This document shows positions 10,620-22,599 of a stretch of 39,936 nt of DNA, piece after piece. The stretch's first letter is position 1. Every line of letters starts with the position of its first letter. The translations under genes and the position numbers were made by a program. The notes under the pieces are model-generated. The model saw only the letters and a list, made by a program, of their open reading frames with translations. It made no database searches and was not told the origin of the DNA. Origin of the DNA: Larix sibirica (Eukaryota; Streptophyta; Pinopsida; Pinales; Pinaceae); NCBI GenBank assembly GCA_004151065.3, contig NWUY0300012424.1:1-39936 (forward strand), in the 5' to 3' direction.

Positions 10620-12125
10620 AATGGACATTGGTGTGCGTAGTGTCCATACTCTCCACACGTGGAGCAAGGATAATTGGTCCTAAGGTTGGCATTCTTTACC
10701 TATTTGGGGGGGTTGTTTGCACTCTCATTCTGGTTACCCATGTTCTAGTTTTGTTGGGGAGGGGGATTTCCCCCCTGTCCCTACTATTGGTTTTTCTTAT
10801 TCTTTCCTTTCTTCTTCCCATAATTCTAAGGATTCGGGGGATTAGTCATATTTAACTGCTCAAATACCTGGGTTTGTTGCATGGGAGAAGGTTGTACTAG
10901 ATTTACCCCCATTTGAGGCATGGGGACATGACCAGGAAATGGAAAATATGGATTGTATATGATTGGGGGAATATATGCATTAGGTGCTCCACACGATGTG
11001 GATCTATTAGCGGGATGTGCCATTTGAAGTGGTAGTACCGGAGGTTCTTGGATATCATTCGAATATGTAGGACTATAGGGTCCATAATCTAATTGACCAA
11101 ATGGAGGAGTTGGTGCATATGTAGGTTCCACTGATACAGGTGGTGTTGGTGGGTATTGTTGTGCCATAGTGGATGGTATAGAAGTCAATGGTGGGGGAAT
11201 ATTTCCCTAATGGGAATTAGTCCCAATAATCCCATCATCTAAATGTGATGCTTCCGATGGCGTTGGGTTTAGAAAGCAATGCTAGGGGACATCTGGAAGG
11301 ATGGTATAAAGATACCTAGATTGTGTATAAATTAGATTGAAATGTTGGGGCCTTCAATATGGCCTTTTCTTTCATTGTCGGAAATGTGGTTGCCACATTT
11401 TTTGCAATCATAGGTTGAATTGATTTTAGAAACCAATCCAACATAAATTGGGGTCGGATGTCTATTTCGCACAAGGTTCGACATCTACACCATTCATGGA
11501 TGTGATCCATGATATGGGTGGAAGTGTTTTGTTGAAATTATGTGAGGATTTCAAGCCCGAAGTCGTGACGTATGGGTAACTAAAAATACGTGAGGAAAAT
11601 AGTGACAATCGGCTTGAAGGTGGTATAATTCACATATGGTAAATTGACATAACATTTGGATTTTGCTCCTGTAATAGTTCTATGGAAGAGTCAAAGCCGA
11701 ATAGGGTTATCAACGATGCTATTGGAGGAGAACCAAAGGTGAAATTGCATAACATGGTTTGTTGGGTCATCTTCCTGCTTCCCTTCAAACTTTGGAATAT
11801 CAGAGGGGAGTTTAAGAGGCATATTCTGCTAAGTTGTATCATGACAGATGGGGTCATTAATCAGCTTAGCTAATTCAAGGATATTTAGGATTTCCATGAA
11901 AGAAAGGTTTGTATTAGGGGTTGGTCCCACCATAGTGTTATGTGTGTTGCTTCCTCTAGGAGGTGAGGGTGGTGATAATGGAAATATCCTCTCACCTGAA
12001 AGAGGATATGATGGGGGAGTATTCCCTCTAAAAGTTGGAGATGAAGTATTTCCTCTTCCACAAGGTGGAGAGGTAAAGGGAGTTGTATGATCTCCAAGAG
12101 GTGAATAAGTGGGAGAGTCAAGCAA
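10620..12125 (-). pseudogene. Gag of outer gypsy element (capsid, proline-rich region, zinc knuckle)
   Basis: Minus strand, broken into several frames. The N-terminal part is proline- and glycine-rich (GERIFPLSPPSPPRGSN) and ends at ILNILELAKLINDPICHDTT. The capsid part reads PSDIPKFEGKQEDDPTNHVM, FHLWFSSNSIVDNPIRLRLF, KCYVNLPYVNYTTF (about 11850-11600), then HIHEWCR and MLDWFLKSIQPMIAKNVAT (11510-11400). A proline-rich spacer follows (PPTPPVSVEPTYAPTPPFG, 11188-10826). The nucleocapsid knuckle YPCSTCGEYGHYAHQCP is intact (CX2CX4HX4C at 10666-10625). Matches the gag family of Tat-like plant gypsy elements. The true start codon could not be fixed. Confidence 0.85.
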
Positions 12126-14138
12126 GGTGTGTCCTCACCAATCTAACACTAACAACAAGGCCTGGGAATTTCCCCGGCTCGAGTATCTCCCTCATGTACC
12201 ATGGGGAGAAAGTGGGAAAACACCTCTTTGGAGAGGATAAATTCCTTGCAATGTGAGAGAGTGCCTCAAATTTATGTGTTCCACTATGGTGGTGGTCTAT
12301 GTGATCAAGAGAGAGTGATGATAAATAGGTCCAAACACAAATGAACAAATGCAAAAATATTCCAACCACAACAAATGAAATATGGTGCAAAGTGAGTGAT
12401 AAGTGCTTGATTCTTTGTGCAATTAGTCCACAAGTTGGTTCTTTTTAATTATGAGTGAGGTAATCTTGTATTAAAAATAAAATAAAAAATATAAATTCCC
12501 TGTAAGATGCAATGTCCTTTTCTCTCAAAAGTCACTAAGACTTCTAATATCTCACCCATCATTGGTGATGAAATCCTCCGACGTTGTCTAGTGAAGGTAT
12601 GATAGAATTAGTTATCAAGTAATAATGTTGGGGATATGTTCCGAAATGGGTCGCAACATTTCCAACAACTAACGAGATCCAACTCAGGCATCAATTGCAC
12701 TCACAATTGCCCCCTAGTGATATCCTAGGTTTTTTCCACTAAGATACTTGCATCAAGTGTGGATAAGTGGTTCTGCATAGGCGGTAAAGTGTCATCTCCA
12801 TAAAAATTTGAGTAAATCTTTGTGGCGAGAAGATATAGCTATACCTCCGATTTCACATCCTTGGGAACTACACCTTCTTATCTGGGTTGTCTTTTGACTC
12901 TTGTTGATAGCAGGACTTAAAGTACCCTATAAGTCAAAAATGTTATGTTTCAAATAATGTAGAATATTGGTGGGCATTATTTGAATGCCTAGCCCAATCA
13001 TTGCTACCTAACTAAAATTTTATTTTGTGACTTCATGTGGAGGATTCACGTTGGTTGAGAATCACAAGTGTAATGTTGATTTTAAAACGTCCAAATTTGA
13101 TTAAGGAGTGTGAGAGAGGTATTTCAAACTTTCATATAATTCCAATCCATCCAGATCACTAAGTGTGCAAGATGGAGTGCATATTAGATGTGAAAGAGTC
13201 TTTAGGTCTCTCAGTGTGTGCTTACATGGAAATCACACGTGTTTGGAAAGCAAATGGAATTGAAATTTGTAACTAACTAAAATAGCATAAATTAAAGATA
13301 CATTGGCATCCACTCTTTTTCAACTCTAAGCAAATAGCAACTCCTCAATGTGCGTAAAGAGACAAATGTGTGCAAAGGAGGTATTTCAAGCCTATCACCC
13401 TTTTCTGATTTTCCAAGATCACTAAGAGTGCAAGGAAAAGAGCATACTTCGGGTAAAGGATTCTGCAGTTCCTTCGCTTGTGTGAGGAAATTGAACTAAA
13501 CTAGCTTACATTAAACAAAGAAATAAGAAAGAAGCAAGAGATTTATAGCTAGAGATAGTCAAATCTAATTGTGCAGACTAACAATTCCTATGAGATGGCA
13601 AGCATAATCATTTAGTCTCTAGTTAGTACAAAGAGGCCCATTGAAAGCCTCAAAGTCTTTTAGCCTAAAATATTTCAAGAAGTCACTTCTTTACTACCTA
13701 TCTTGGGCTGAGTGATCTAATTACTAAATAAAATTAAACTACATGTGAGTTATATTCTCTAGTTCATTAGGTAGTCATTGAAACTGCAAATGATTGTAAA
13801 AACAGAGATAAAGAGTAAATAAAAGACACAGACACATGGGTATTGGACCCATAGCCACACTAATAATGCGGTTACAGTGGAGAGAAAGTCACATGGATTT
13901 ACCGCACAGGTTATAGAGAAATACAACTGCATGACTTGCGTGTCTATTGAGATGATTTCTGCACAATGTAGCGTGTACAGGATGTGAGGAACCATACTAC
14001 TGATAAAAAATTTCTCCCGGGAAAAAGGACACATAATGCTAGTTGCTGAGAGGTTGGACTATAAGATCATGCACAACAACAAAAATAAGTTATCTAGGAA
14101 AAGACAACCTATTTAACATGCAATGAACAAAAATAAGA
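12126..14138 (-). other. Leader (5' untranslated region) of outer gypsy element
   Basis: About 2 kb between the primer-binding-like site and gag with no protein domain. It contains a diverged direct duplication: about 13110-13250 and about 13370-13490 share GAGGTATTTCAA, AAGATCACTAAG(T/A)GTGCAAG and a later TGTGTG...GGAAAT segment. Long leaders are usual for this kind of element. Confidence 0.5.
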
Positions 14139-14150
14139 GTGGAGTCACCA
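14139..14150 (-). promoter_or_regulatory. Primer-binding-like site of outer gypsy element
   Basis: On the minus strand the bases just inside the 5' LTR read TGGTGACTCCAC, eight bases after the LTR end. This resembles the TGGCGACTCC start of the leader in many plant Tat/Ogre-type gypsy elements, where it pairs with a tRNA 3' end. It fixes the direction of the outer element. The exact tRNA was not determined. Confidence 0.5.
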
Positions 14151-14158
14151 TAAAATAT

Positions 14159-14453
14159 TGTTGTGGGAAAAATAGCCAAAAGGGTGGACACCCTTTCCAT
14201 AGTGAGAGTATCCTTGAAGTTGCAACAAGGACCCAATATTTGTGTTTAATAATTTAGTAACTAAAACCATAAATGGCCAAGCAAACTCTTGATTAGAAAC
14301 AAAAAACAAAAATAAAACAAAACAATAAGAAATAATTTGAAATAAAAAAGGGTGTAAGAGATAAACCAAACAAGATGGAACAAGAGTGTGCCAAACCAAG
14401 TTTTTATTTCCGAATGGTCCAACTAAATACAATAGTGTCACCTAGGAGGTGCA
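14159..14453 (-). repeat. 5' LTR of outer gypsy, 3' segment
   Basis: Matches 2048-2319 of the 3' LTR from TGTTGTGGGAAAAATAGCC through AGGAGGTGCA, with small indels (for example an extra AAAAATAAAACAAAACA-like tract). Homology stops at 14453, where the inner element begins. The intact TG end here shows that 2048 (TA) is the mutated one. Confidence 0.85.
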
Positions 14454-15600
14454 TTAGCCATTTTCTCAGATGGCCAACAATATTGATAAAACCTTGAACT
14501 TCATACGAGAAATAATCTTCATAAAGCATTAATTCCGCAACAAAGAACATAAAATAATGACAAAATAATCCACAAAAGAGACATGTAAATGCCAAATATT
14601 CTTTATTCATAATTGAAAACCTAAATACATCAATGTCAATGCCTCCATTCCCTTGTGGGAAAGAGATCTAGGGAAACTGCAAGACTCTCCTTTTGTTATC
14701 ACCCAAAACAAATATAAGAAGAAATGTATCCAAGATTAAAATGATGAATGTTGGCTCCTTCATTTTTGGAGTGGACCCAAAAGGAAGTGGAAGAAGAGAA
14801 GTCAAAGAATGAAAGTTGTGTAAAGGAAGGAAGTTGCGAAAGAGTACCAAAAGTCACAAAAGAGTATCAAAAGTTGTAGAAGAAAGGTAATGTACACAAC
14901 CGCTTTTGGACCAATTTTGGTCCTACTCCACAAGTATAAAAGGTAGTGGAGTATAGAGAAAGAAGGAAGAAGAAAGAGAGCTCAAATGCAAGGAAATTCA
15001 AAAAGTATCCGAGCATCAGACTAGAGTTAGAAGAAATAAATATGGATAGATCTATAATGGGGTTTATGTAATCGGGTTTTGGGGTTTCTAGTTATGAGAT
15101 GTTTTGTCCCACGATAGGTAATCCCATGGTGAATGTAAGGTGTAAATCCCTGATGTAAGTTGTTGCAATGGAACTGATATAACGAAAGAGATTGTTTGGC
15201 CCCCAAAATTTTTGTGTATGCTTATGTTATGTCTAATTTTGTTTACTATTTCGAGTTAAATAACTAAATGATGAATTCTGTTAAATGTTGTTGTGGTATA
15301 TTTTAGTAAATAATATGATAATGTTCACCTCTGTAAGACCTCGATCACAACCATATAGTTAAATGCTAGTTTTGGCTATTCTTCGGGTGAGACCTTCCCC
15401 CTTGAGGAAATTGAAAATGCTAGCACTCTAGACTATAATGGTGTCCTTTTGTTGGCCCATGTGCAAGAACCATGGTCTCCATTTTGAACTAGCAAATGGT
15501 TCCATTGTCAGAACCTAGTTCTTGATGGGACCTGTTAACTGTATGGCCACTTTAGTGGTAACAAGTTGTATTCAGTGTCGGTGGGAAAATACACTCGACA
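14454..15600 (+). promoter_or_regulatory. Putative 5' LTR/promoter region of inner gypsy element
   Basis: Non-coding sequence ahead of the inner gag. A TATAAAA box lies at 14935-14941, preceded by purine-rich repeats (AAAGAGTA(C/T)CAAAAGT at about 14835-14870) and followed by a GA-rich 5' leader. This layout suits the U3/R part of an LTR. No second copy exists in the window because the 3' end is lost, so limits are approximate and no primer-binding site was identified with confidence. Confidence 0.4.
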
Positions 15601-16554
15601 ATTTTCCAACCTAATAAGTTGAACTAAGAGGGTGGGAAGTAACAAATTCCAGACAATACATTTTCTATGGATGACCACTTCTAGATCAATATGAATTTTT
15701 GTGCCAATTGAGCTTCTAGTGAACCTAGTGGATTGATTGTGACAGTTTGCAGAAGCACCTGAATATCGTAGCAGATAGAGAAGGACTGTTTTATGGACTA
15801 CAAGAGATATGATCAGGTTAAATAAGCTAGAATCGCCACTGCCTAGGTCTGTTGATTTCTAGGTAGAAATAACTTTGTTTGGTTATGTTCTAGAGTTCGC
15901 GGATGAAAAAAACCAATCTGTGTTGAAAGATGAAGACGAAATCAGAAGGGGGCATGGGGAATACTATTGAAAGAAGTTGCTTTGTGGATTAAGACTTGGT
16001 CGGTGGAATTTTGGTTTCTTCCTTTAGAGTAGATTAGAATGGAGGAGTAAAACCCCCCATGCCCAGGGGTAGAAGTTGGGTGATGCTTCTACGTTGAGAA
16101 AGGTAGACCTATCATAAATGGAAGGGATTAACAATGTTGGATCTAGGCCTGAACAAGATGAATGAAGAGTAGAGATCAAAGAAACATGGTGGAGAGATTG
16201 GATAAGAGAAGCAAGAAGGAGAAGCATGCAACTAGAAGAAAACATAAGGAAGAGGGAAAATAGTGAAAGAAATTCAAGAGGAGCTACGTCATATGAAGTG
16301 GAGAGAGGACCTAACTAGCACCAAACTAAGAGAGCATGGGATATATGTGCCAGACAACCTATTAAGAGGAAGTTGGGGAAAGGCATGAGTGGGAGGTAGG
16401 ATCATGAAGACCAGTTTCCATGTAATGAAGTGCTCTATTGTACACCATATTCATCCCTGAACGCTGACGAAGACCATGAATAAATATTATGACCTACTCT
16501 AGAAAGTGATCCCTTATTGAGCAAGGAACCAGAAGAAGTGAACCTAGCACTCCC
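15601..16554 (+). other. Leader region of inner gypsy element
   Basis: About 950 bases without recognisable protein domains on either strand. Purine-rich stretches (16140-16300) resemble the untranslated leader seen ahead of gag in plant gypsy elements. Nothing else identified. Confidence 0.3.
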
Positions 16555-18060
16555 TTGACTAACCCCCAGGTTCCCTTGCAAAGTCTGGTAAAAAACTCTC
16601 AAAATGTCATCTTACAATTGCCTTGGTTTAGTCAGATGAACAATAGTAGCAATAATTCTCAAATCAGTTCACTAGTAGGAGGAAGTAGCATTAATTCTCA
16701 TCCAAATAATTTTTTTTTTACTACGCAACTAGGACCACAAGGATTTGTTTTAATAAGAACTCCAACCACAAAAATGGTGGAAACACTAGCAGGACCACCC
16801 TAAATATTCCCAGAGTTTTGGGGGAACATATAAGATGATGCAAATCAACATTAGTTTCTATGTGAAGCAATATGGAACACTAGGGAAACCCCTATGGCAT
16901 CCAAGTTGGTGGAGTTTCAGAAGACCCACCTTGGAAGGGAATTACAATGGTACATGAATAGTACCATTGGTGGAAACTAGGAATATGTTCTTATATGAAT
17001 TTGCATGGCCAAAATTTGAATAGTAGGGTGTTACGGAACTAAGGGAAATACGACAAAGGCTTGGAGAATCCTCATGGGCATATGCACAGAGATTCAGAGA
17101 CGTTCTAAAAAAACTAACATATCAAGTCCACGAATCCCACCATAAGTAATGGTTCATTCAAGTTCTACTGCCTCTAACAAAGATACCCTTATCACAACAT
17201 ATTTGTATCACCCAAAAATTCTTTATAAAAAGCAATGAATATTGAAGCTATGAAAAACTATCGAGACTTGATGGGAGTGGGAATGGGAACTTCATCATCC
17301 ACTAGTGAGATAGCACAAGTGCATCATGATTTAGCAGAGATAATTGAGAGGCTCTAGGATTTGAATACACTAAAGGCACAATGACCAGAGTTATGGTGCA
17401 TTGGATACCTGCATGAGGGACATCATGCTTTGGAATTCCCAAGGATGTGAACTAGACAATTTCTACCAAGATGACCATTTAACACAAGAATGATTGTGAC
17501 AGTTGTGCAAATTGATGCAACAAACCCATTTCATTCGACATGATGACCATCATATCCAGAGCCACCAACTAGTTCTCCTAATGAATAATGTTAAATCTGA
17601 AAAGCATCCAGTCATCACCTATGATTTTGTCCTTTGTTCCAGAAGTACTCATCAATACCTAACACGTTCTACCATGAATTCTATGGATCTACTACACACA
17701 ATACTAAGAAGTGTAGAGATTTGGACGACATCACATAGAGATTAGATTGATCTATATTATGGGTAACTGACCAACCCCAAGGGACAGCAGGAGGAGTAAG
17801 AGGAGGATAATTTCGAGCTGGAAGAGGGGGTGGTCAAACATGACCACTACGATGCTATAATTGTAATGAAGTAGGCCATTTGGCTCGTGACTGTCCTCTA
17901 CCCAAAAGTCCATGTTATATTTATTTTCACACCAATACTCATAAAGTGGAATAATTCCCTGATTTCATTACTAAATGGGAGGATCTTGCAAGACAATCGA
18001 CCAACTTCATAAAATATGAAACCTAAGAAGATTAAACAATGTCAAGTTTTTTGGTCTTTC
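16555..18060 (+). pseudogene. Gag of inner gypsy element, with an array of zinc knuckles
   Basis: The N-terminal part is glutamine/asparagine/serine-rich (about 16555-16800). Capsid-like remnants read LGRELQWYMNSTIGGN (about 16935-16980) and MNIEAMKNYRDLMG. A series of zinc-knuckle-like modules follows: CIGYLHEGHHALEF (17397-17438, two Cys lost), a degenerate HHL-FCPLFQKY, YHEFYGSTTHNTKKC, an intact RCYNCNEVGHLARDCP (CX2CX4HX4C at 17853-17894) after an RG-rich stretch, and PCYIYFHTNTHK immediately after it. Stops and frameshifts are frequent. The RG-rich box before the intact knuckle is typical of nucleic-acid-binding gag tails. Confidence 0.75.
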
Positions 18061-18359
18061 GGGCAGGCGCGAAGGCTAGAGTAGATCAGTGACGACCAAA
18101 CTCTCCAGTGATCTAGAAGGAAACACTTAAGAAGGCTAAGTAAATTCTAGTTCAAAAGACAGAGATATACAAGGAAGCTACAAATATGTTCACTCGAATA
18201 CCAACCCTACTAGCTCAAGAGGGTACAAGCCGGTTTTAACAATCTCGACTGGATGACACCAGAGATCAAGGAAATGGATTAGACAATAATCAAGCAAAAT
18301 ACCATGTTTCACTCCGGTTACACTTACTAGAGAATATTCTAGAAGCTGAGAAGGCCACT

Positions 18360-18545
18360 CAAAATTTACGAGGGTGATCCACAATATTTTTGATGTTGCA
18401 GAAGTTTATGGAGGCATCTATGCCCCATTGCGAGAGAGGAATATGTAGTTTGTGCAACGAAGGAGAAGAATTTGATGGATGAAGTTGTTCCCCATTACCT
18501 AAGAGGAATATGTAGTTTGTGCGATGAAGGATAAGGAAGGGAACC
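18360..18545 (+). repeat. 67-bp tandem duplication in inner gypsy
   Basis: CCCCATT(G/A)C...AGAGGAATATGTAGTTTGTGC...GAAGGA recurs at 18423 and 18490, a 67-bp period. It lies in the spacer between gag and protease and shifts frame, contributing to decay. Confidence 0.75.
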
Positions 18546-18549
18546 AAAT

Positions 18550-18966
18550 GAGAATTTTGTTTGGATGCACAAGTGCATGGCTACAATATAAAAAATGTAA
18601 TGTTGGAATTGGGATCATATGTGAACATCCTACCAAATAAGTCATGGAAGCAATGGGTTACCTATTCCCCCATTTAGTTGAGGATGTAAGCCAGTATTGC
18701 ATCTTCCCTATTGGCTGCATGGAGAATGCAGAAGTGGTCCTCGAGGGAATTAATACCAATATAGACTTTGAAGTCATCGAGATTATGGGTGAAACAAATT
18801 CTTATCTAGCATTGCTCGATATCGAATGGGCCCATGAAAACTATGGAATAATTGATCTAAAGAATAGAATAATGAACTTCGAAGTAGATGGTATGAAGGT
18901 AAAACAACCTTTAGATCCACACCAAGGAAAAAGGTACACTAAACCGATCCAAGAGAACATGGAATA
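18550..18966 (+). pseudogene. Aspartic protease of inner gypsy element
   Basis: The active-site strand reads VMLELGSYVNILP at about 18597-18635; the expected catalytic Asp is Glu (codon 18606-18608). Then come QYCIFPIG, EVVLEGINTNIDFEVIEI, NSYLALLDIEWA (the ALLG-like second-half motif) and NRIMNFEVDGMKVKQPLDP, ending with RYTKPI. The order and spacing match the protease region of a widespread group of plant gypsy polyproteins. Part of the frame (18644-18964) is open for 107 codons, but an upstream frameshift separates it from the active site. Confidence 0.82.
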
Positions 18967-18973
18967 ATATATT

Positions 18974-21060
18974 TTGTATGGGATCTATTCTTTAACCACA
19001 GGAAAAAGAGATGACTATGTCAATCCAATTGCAAAAGGTTCAGTGAGGTGGAAAAGTATTCAATCCTTTAACATTGATTCTGAGGATGTGTGGGACAACT
19101 GGAAAAATAGACGTCACAAGATCCCATCCAAACACTGCACAATGGTAAAATCTATTAGATGGATCGGCATGGACTTTAGTATGTACCAACATATGATGGA
19201 ACTAATCGGCTAGATACATTCATGCAATATATGGAAGCCACAGTGGAGGAGCAATACCATATGGATGTCTTGGACACAACCCTTAGATTCACTGCCGTGA
19301 GATGGTGGGTGACACATAAATATGAATTTCCTGACTGGGGTACCACATAGATCACTCTAATGATCAGGTTCAAACCATCGCTGCATGTTGTTGTAGCATG
19401 ATTTGCCACACCTTATGCAACATGCCTTGATGGCCTTTCCATGTCCCTCTGTAGACTCAAATCATCCCTCTTTCTCATAGAACCACTTAAACGCACATTT
19501 TTGTTGATGTATGCACATTAACATCACTACAACTTGCGTATACGCATGCTGCTCCACTACAACCCACGTAAATTGGGTTTCATGCTCAAAACAAAAAATA
19601 TTTGGCGTTTTCCATCCCAAGTAATGACCATGTTGATCTTTGGCCTTCCATATGATGGAAAAAGGTCTGATTCGACCCTCCACCTCCTTTGAGGGTTANN
19701 NNNNNNNNNNNNNNNNNNNNNNNNNNNNNNNNNNNNNNNNNNNNNNNNNNNNNNNNNNNNNNNNNNNNNNNNNNNNNNNNNNNNNNNNNNNNNNNNNNNN
19801 NNNNNNNNNNNNNNNNNNNNNNNNNNNNNNNNNNNNNNNNNNNNNNNNNNNNNNNNNNNNNNNNNNNNNNNNNNNNNNNNNNNNNNNNNNNNNNNNNNNN
19901 NNNNNNNNNNNNNNNNNNNNNNNNNNNNNNNNNNNNNNNNNNNNNNNNNNNNNNNNNNNNNNNNNNNNNNNNNNNNNNNNNNNNNNNNNNNNNNNNNNNN
20001 NNNNNNNNNNNNNNNNNNNNNNNNNNNNNNNNNNNNNNNNNNNNNNNNNNNNNNNNNNNNNNNNNNNNNNNNNNNNNNNNNNNNNNNNNNNNNNNNNNNN
20101 NNNNNNNNNNNNNNNNNNNNNNNNNNNNNNNNNNNNNNNNNNNNNNNNNNNNNNNNNNNNNNNNNNNNNNNNNNNNNNNNNNNNNNNNNNNNNNNNNNNN
20201 NNNNNNNNNNNNNNNNNNNNNNNNNNNNNNNNNNNNNNNNNNNNNNNNNNNNNNNNNNNNNNNNNNNNNNNNNNNNNNNNNNNNNNNNNNNNNNNNNNNN
20301 NNNNNNNNNNNNNNNNNNNNNNNNNNNNNNNNNNNNNNNNNNNNNNNNNNNNNNNNNNNNNNNNNNNNNNNNNNNNNNNNNNNNNNNNNNNNNNNNNNNN
20401 NNNNNNNNNNNNNNNNNNNNNNNNNNNNNNNNNNNNNNNNNNNNNNNNNNNNNNNNNNNNNNNNNNNNNNNNNNNNNNNNNNNNNNNNNNNNNNNNNNNN
20501 NNNNNNNNNNNNNNNNNNNNNNNNNNNNNNNNNNNNNNNNNNNNNNNNNNNNNNNNNNNNNNNNNNNNNNNNNNNNNNNNNNNNNNNNNNNNNNNNNNNN
20601 NNNNNNNNNNNNNNNNNNNNNNNNNNNNNNNNNNNNNNNNNNNNNNNNNNNNNNNNNNNNNNNNNNNNNNNNNNNNCCCAAAGGCTTGGTATATGCATGA
20701 AGAAACAATAAGACAAATTGATTGTTGGAAAAAGCTGTGTGCAAAATTTTTTCAAGACTTTTTCTTCCCTAAAACAAGTGACATGGTAACATAAGCATTA
20801 ACAAATATCAAGGGTGCATTGTTTACTAAAATGTTGTAGAAGGTAGGCCACTCATATATTTTCCTAGAAAATAAAGAATCAATGCACTTCCACTTGTCTA
20901 GCCCAGAGATGAGACAACCTCTCTGTTGCAAAAAGATAGAACAAGATGACCCAGAACTAGATGAGCTAGAACAATTGCCACATCTCAATTTCCAGGATTC
21001 ATAGGGTGAGTGAGAAGTCAAACACACCAAGCTTGAAGATACTAGAGCTATATACACTCA
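18974..21060 (+). pseudogene. Capsid-like segment between protease and RT of inner gypsy
   Basis: After the protease the same element continues with DDYVNPIAKGSVRWKSIQSF, WKNRRHKI and MVKSIRWIGMDFSMYQHM (18974-19200). After a shift it reads EATVEEQYHMDVLDTTLRFT and AVRWWVTHKYEFPDW (19230-19345). The tryptophan-rich RWWVTH block preceded by a helical stretch resembles the middle of gag capsids, yet it lies downstream of the protease and ahead of RT. It resumes beyond the assembly gap with PKAWYMHEETIRQIDCW (20677 onward) and runs into ATVRDY and LLKEYEDLF, the usual entry to RT. Function of this module is unknown to me. Confidence 0.6.
19699..20676. other. Assembly gap (978 N)
   Basis: Unknown bases. 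Both sides read as the same inner element (capsid-like segment before RT), so the gap is internal to it. Long open frames spanning the N run are artefacts. Confidence 1.
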
Positions 21061-21067
21061 ACCTCTA

Positions 21068-22560
21068 TAGCTAATGAAGATCAACATTGGTACGGAAGAT
21101 AAACCAAAAATGGCCACTGTTAGAGATTACTAGGACGACCAAACAGTCTCTGAAATCACATACCTTCTGAAAGAGTATGAAGACTTGTTTTTGAAAAGAT
21201 TCATAGAACTTAAGGGGATTCAGAGAGATATAGGAGAAATGAAGATTTTCCTGAATCCAAATGCAAATCCCTTTAAGTGTCATTCGTATCAGTTGAATCC
21301 TCGGGTCAAGCAAAAGGTTAAAAACCAAATTGATCATATGTTGAGTGCAGGATTGATCTTCCTAGTTGTTGAATATTGGTGGATTAGTCCCATTGTGATC
21401 CAAATCAAGAAGGATACAAAGGAAATCTAATTTTGTGTTGATTTTCATGGCCTGAACATTGCATGTGTTCATGATCCATTCCTGACATTGTTCAGTGATG
21501 AGGTATTAGATCATGTGGCAGGAAATTAAGCATATTCCTTCACTGACGGCTTCTCAGGATACCACCAGGTCAGCATTGTTGAAGAAGATAAGAAGAAGAA
21601 ACCATTTACTATTGATTGGGGATCATTCACATATAATTTTATGCCAATTGGAATCAAGAATGCACCAGCGGTATTCTCAAGGATAGTGATAACATCTTTC
21701 CACGAGTTCCTTCATAAGTTATTAGAATTTTATATCGATGATTAGATGATTTACAATCTAGTCAAATATCATGTTGAGCTCCTTCGTCTCATGTTGGATC
21801 ATTGCAGATAGATGGGGATATCATTAAATCTGTGGAAGTGCATATTGTGCATACCTTTTGGTAACATTCTAGGACATATTGTATGTAAAGATGGAGTGTT
21901 GGTCGACCCTGCGAAAATTGCCACTATTGTAAATCTGCAGGAATCAGTGACGGTAAAACAGTTGGGATCCACATTAGGTCATGTCGAGTATTATAGAGTA
22001 TTCATCCACAACTATGAATCTATTACTGCACGATTGGAGAAACTATTAAATAAGGCCGATATTTTTCATTGGAATAAAGACTGTGATAAATCACTTAACA
22101 CACTTAAAGAAAGAATGGTAAATGCCCCAATCCTAGCATTTCCTAATTGGTAGAAGGAATTCCATGTTCATGTAGATGAATCGGGAATGTCCATTGGAGC
22201 TATACTAGCCCATCCCAGAGAGGGTGAGATGGATCATACGATGTGTTTTTCCACTAGAAAACTATCACAAGCGGAACACAACTACACAACCACAGAGCGG
22301 GAGGAATTAGCTATGATTTATGCATTACAAAAGTTCTTCCATTATCTTTTGGTAGGCCATTTCAAGTTCTTCATGGATCAATATACCTAGAAGTATGTAG
22401 TGAACAAGCAGGTGCAAGAAGGGATAATATATAGATGGTTACTTCAATTTCAATAATTCTCATTTGAATTTATAGTGAATCCAAGGAAACATAACTATGG
22501 ACCGAATCATCTTTCTTGCATTGAATCTAGAGAATTTGACATCCCAGTATATGATTAGCT
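21068..22560 (+). pseudogene. Reverse transcriptase and RNase H of inner gypsy element
   Basis: One reading frame carries the whole region with only stop codons as lesions. RT blocks: CHSYQLNPRVKQKVKNQIDH, MLSAGLIFLVVEYWWISPIV, FCVDFHGLNIACVHDPF, AYSFTDGFSGYHQ, FMPIGIKNAPAVFSRIV and the catalytic FYIDD (21731-21742), directly followed by TAG. The thumb reads SLNLWKCILC and FGNILGHIVC. RNase H follows: FHVHVDESGMSIGAILAHP (first Asp retained), LSQAEHNYTTTEREELAMIY (Glu retained) and HFKFFMDQYT. The maintained frame over roughly 1.9 kb suggests decay mainly by base substitution. About ten stops prevent translation. Confidence 0.92.
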
Positions 22561-22599
22561 ACCAGACGATGCATTATTTAGGATGGAATACATTCCATA

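Noticed and set aside
11682-12090. Plus-strand open frames of 63-80 codons
   Set aside because: Antisense shadows of the outer element's gag on the minus strand.
19557-20794. Long open frames of 340-395 codons on both strands
   Set aside because: They consist mainly of the N run; only short real sequence lies at the ends.
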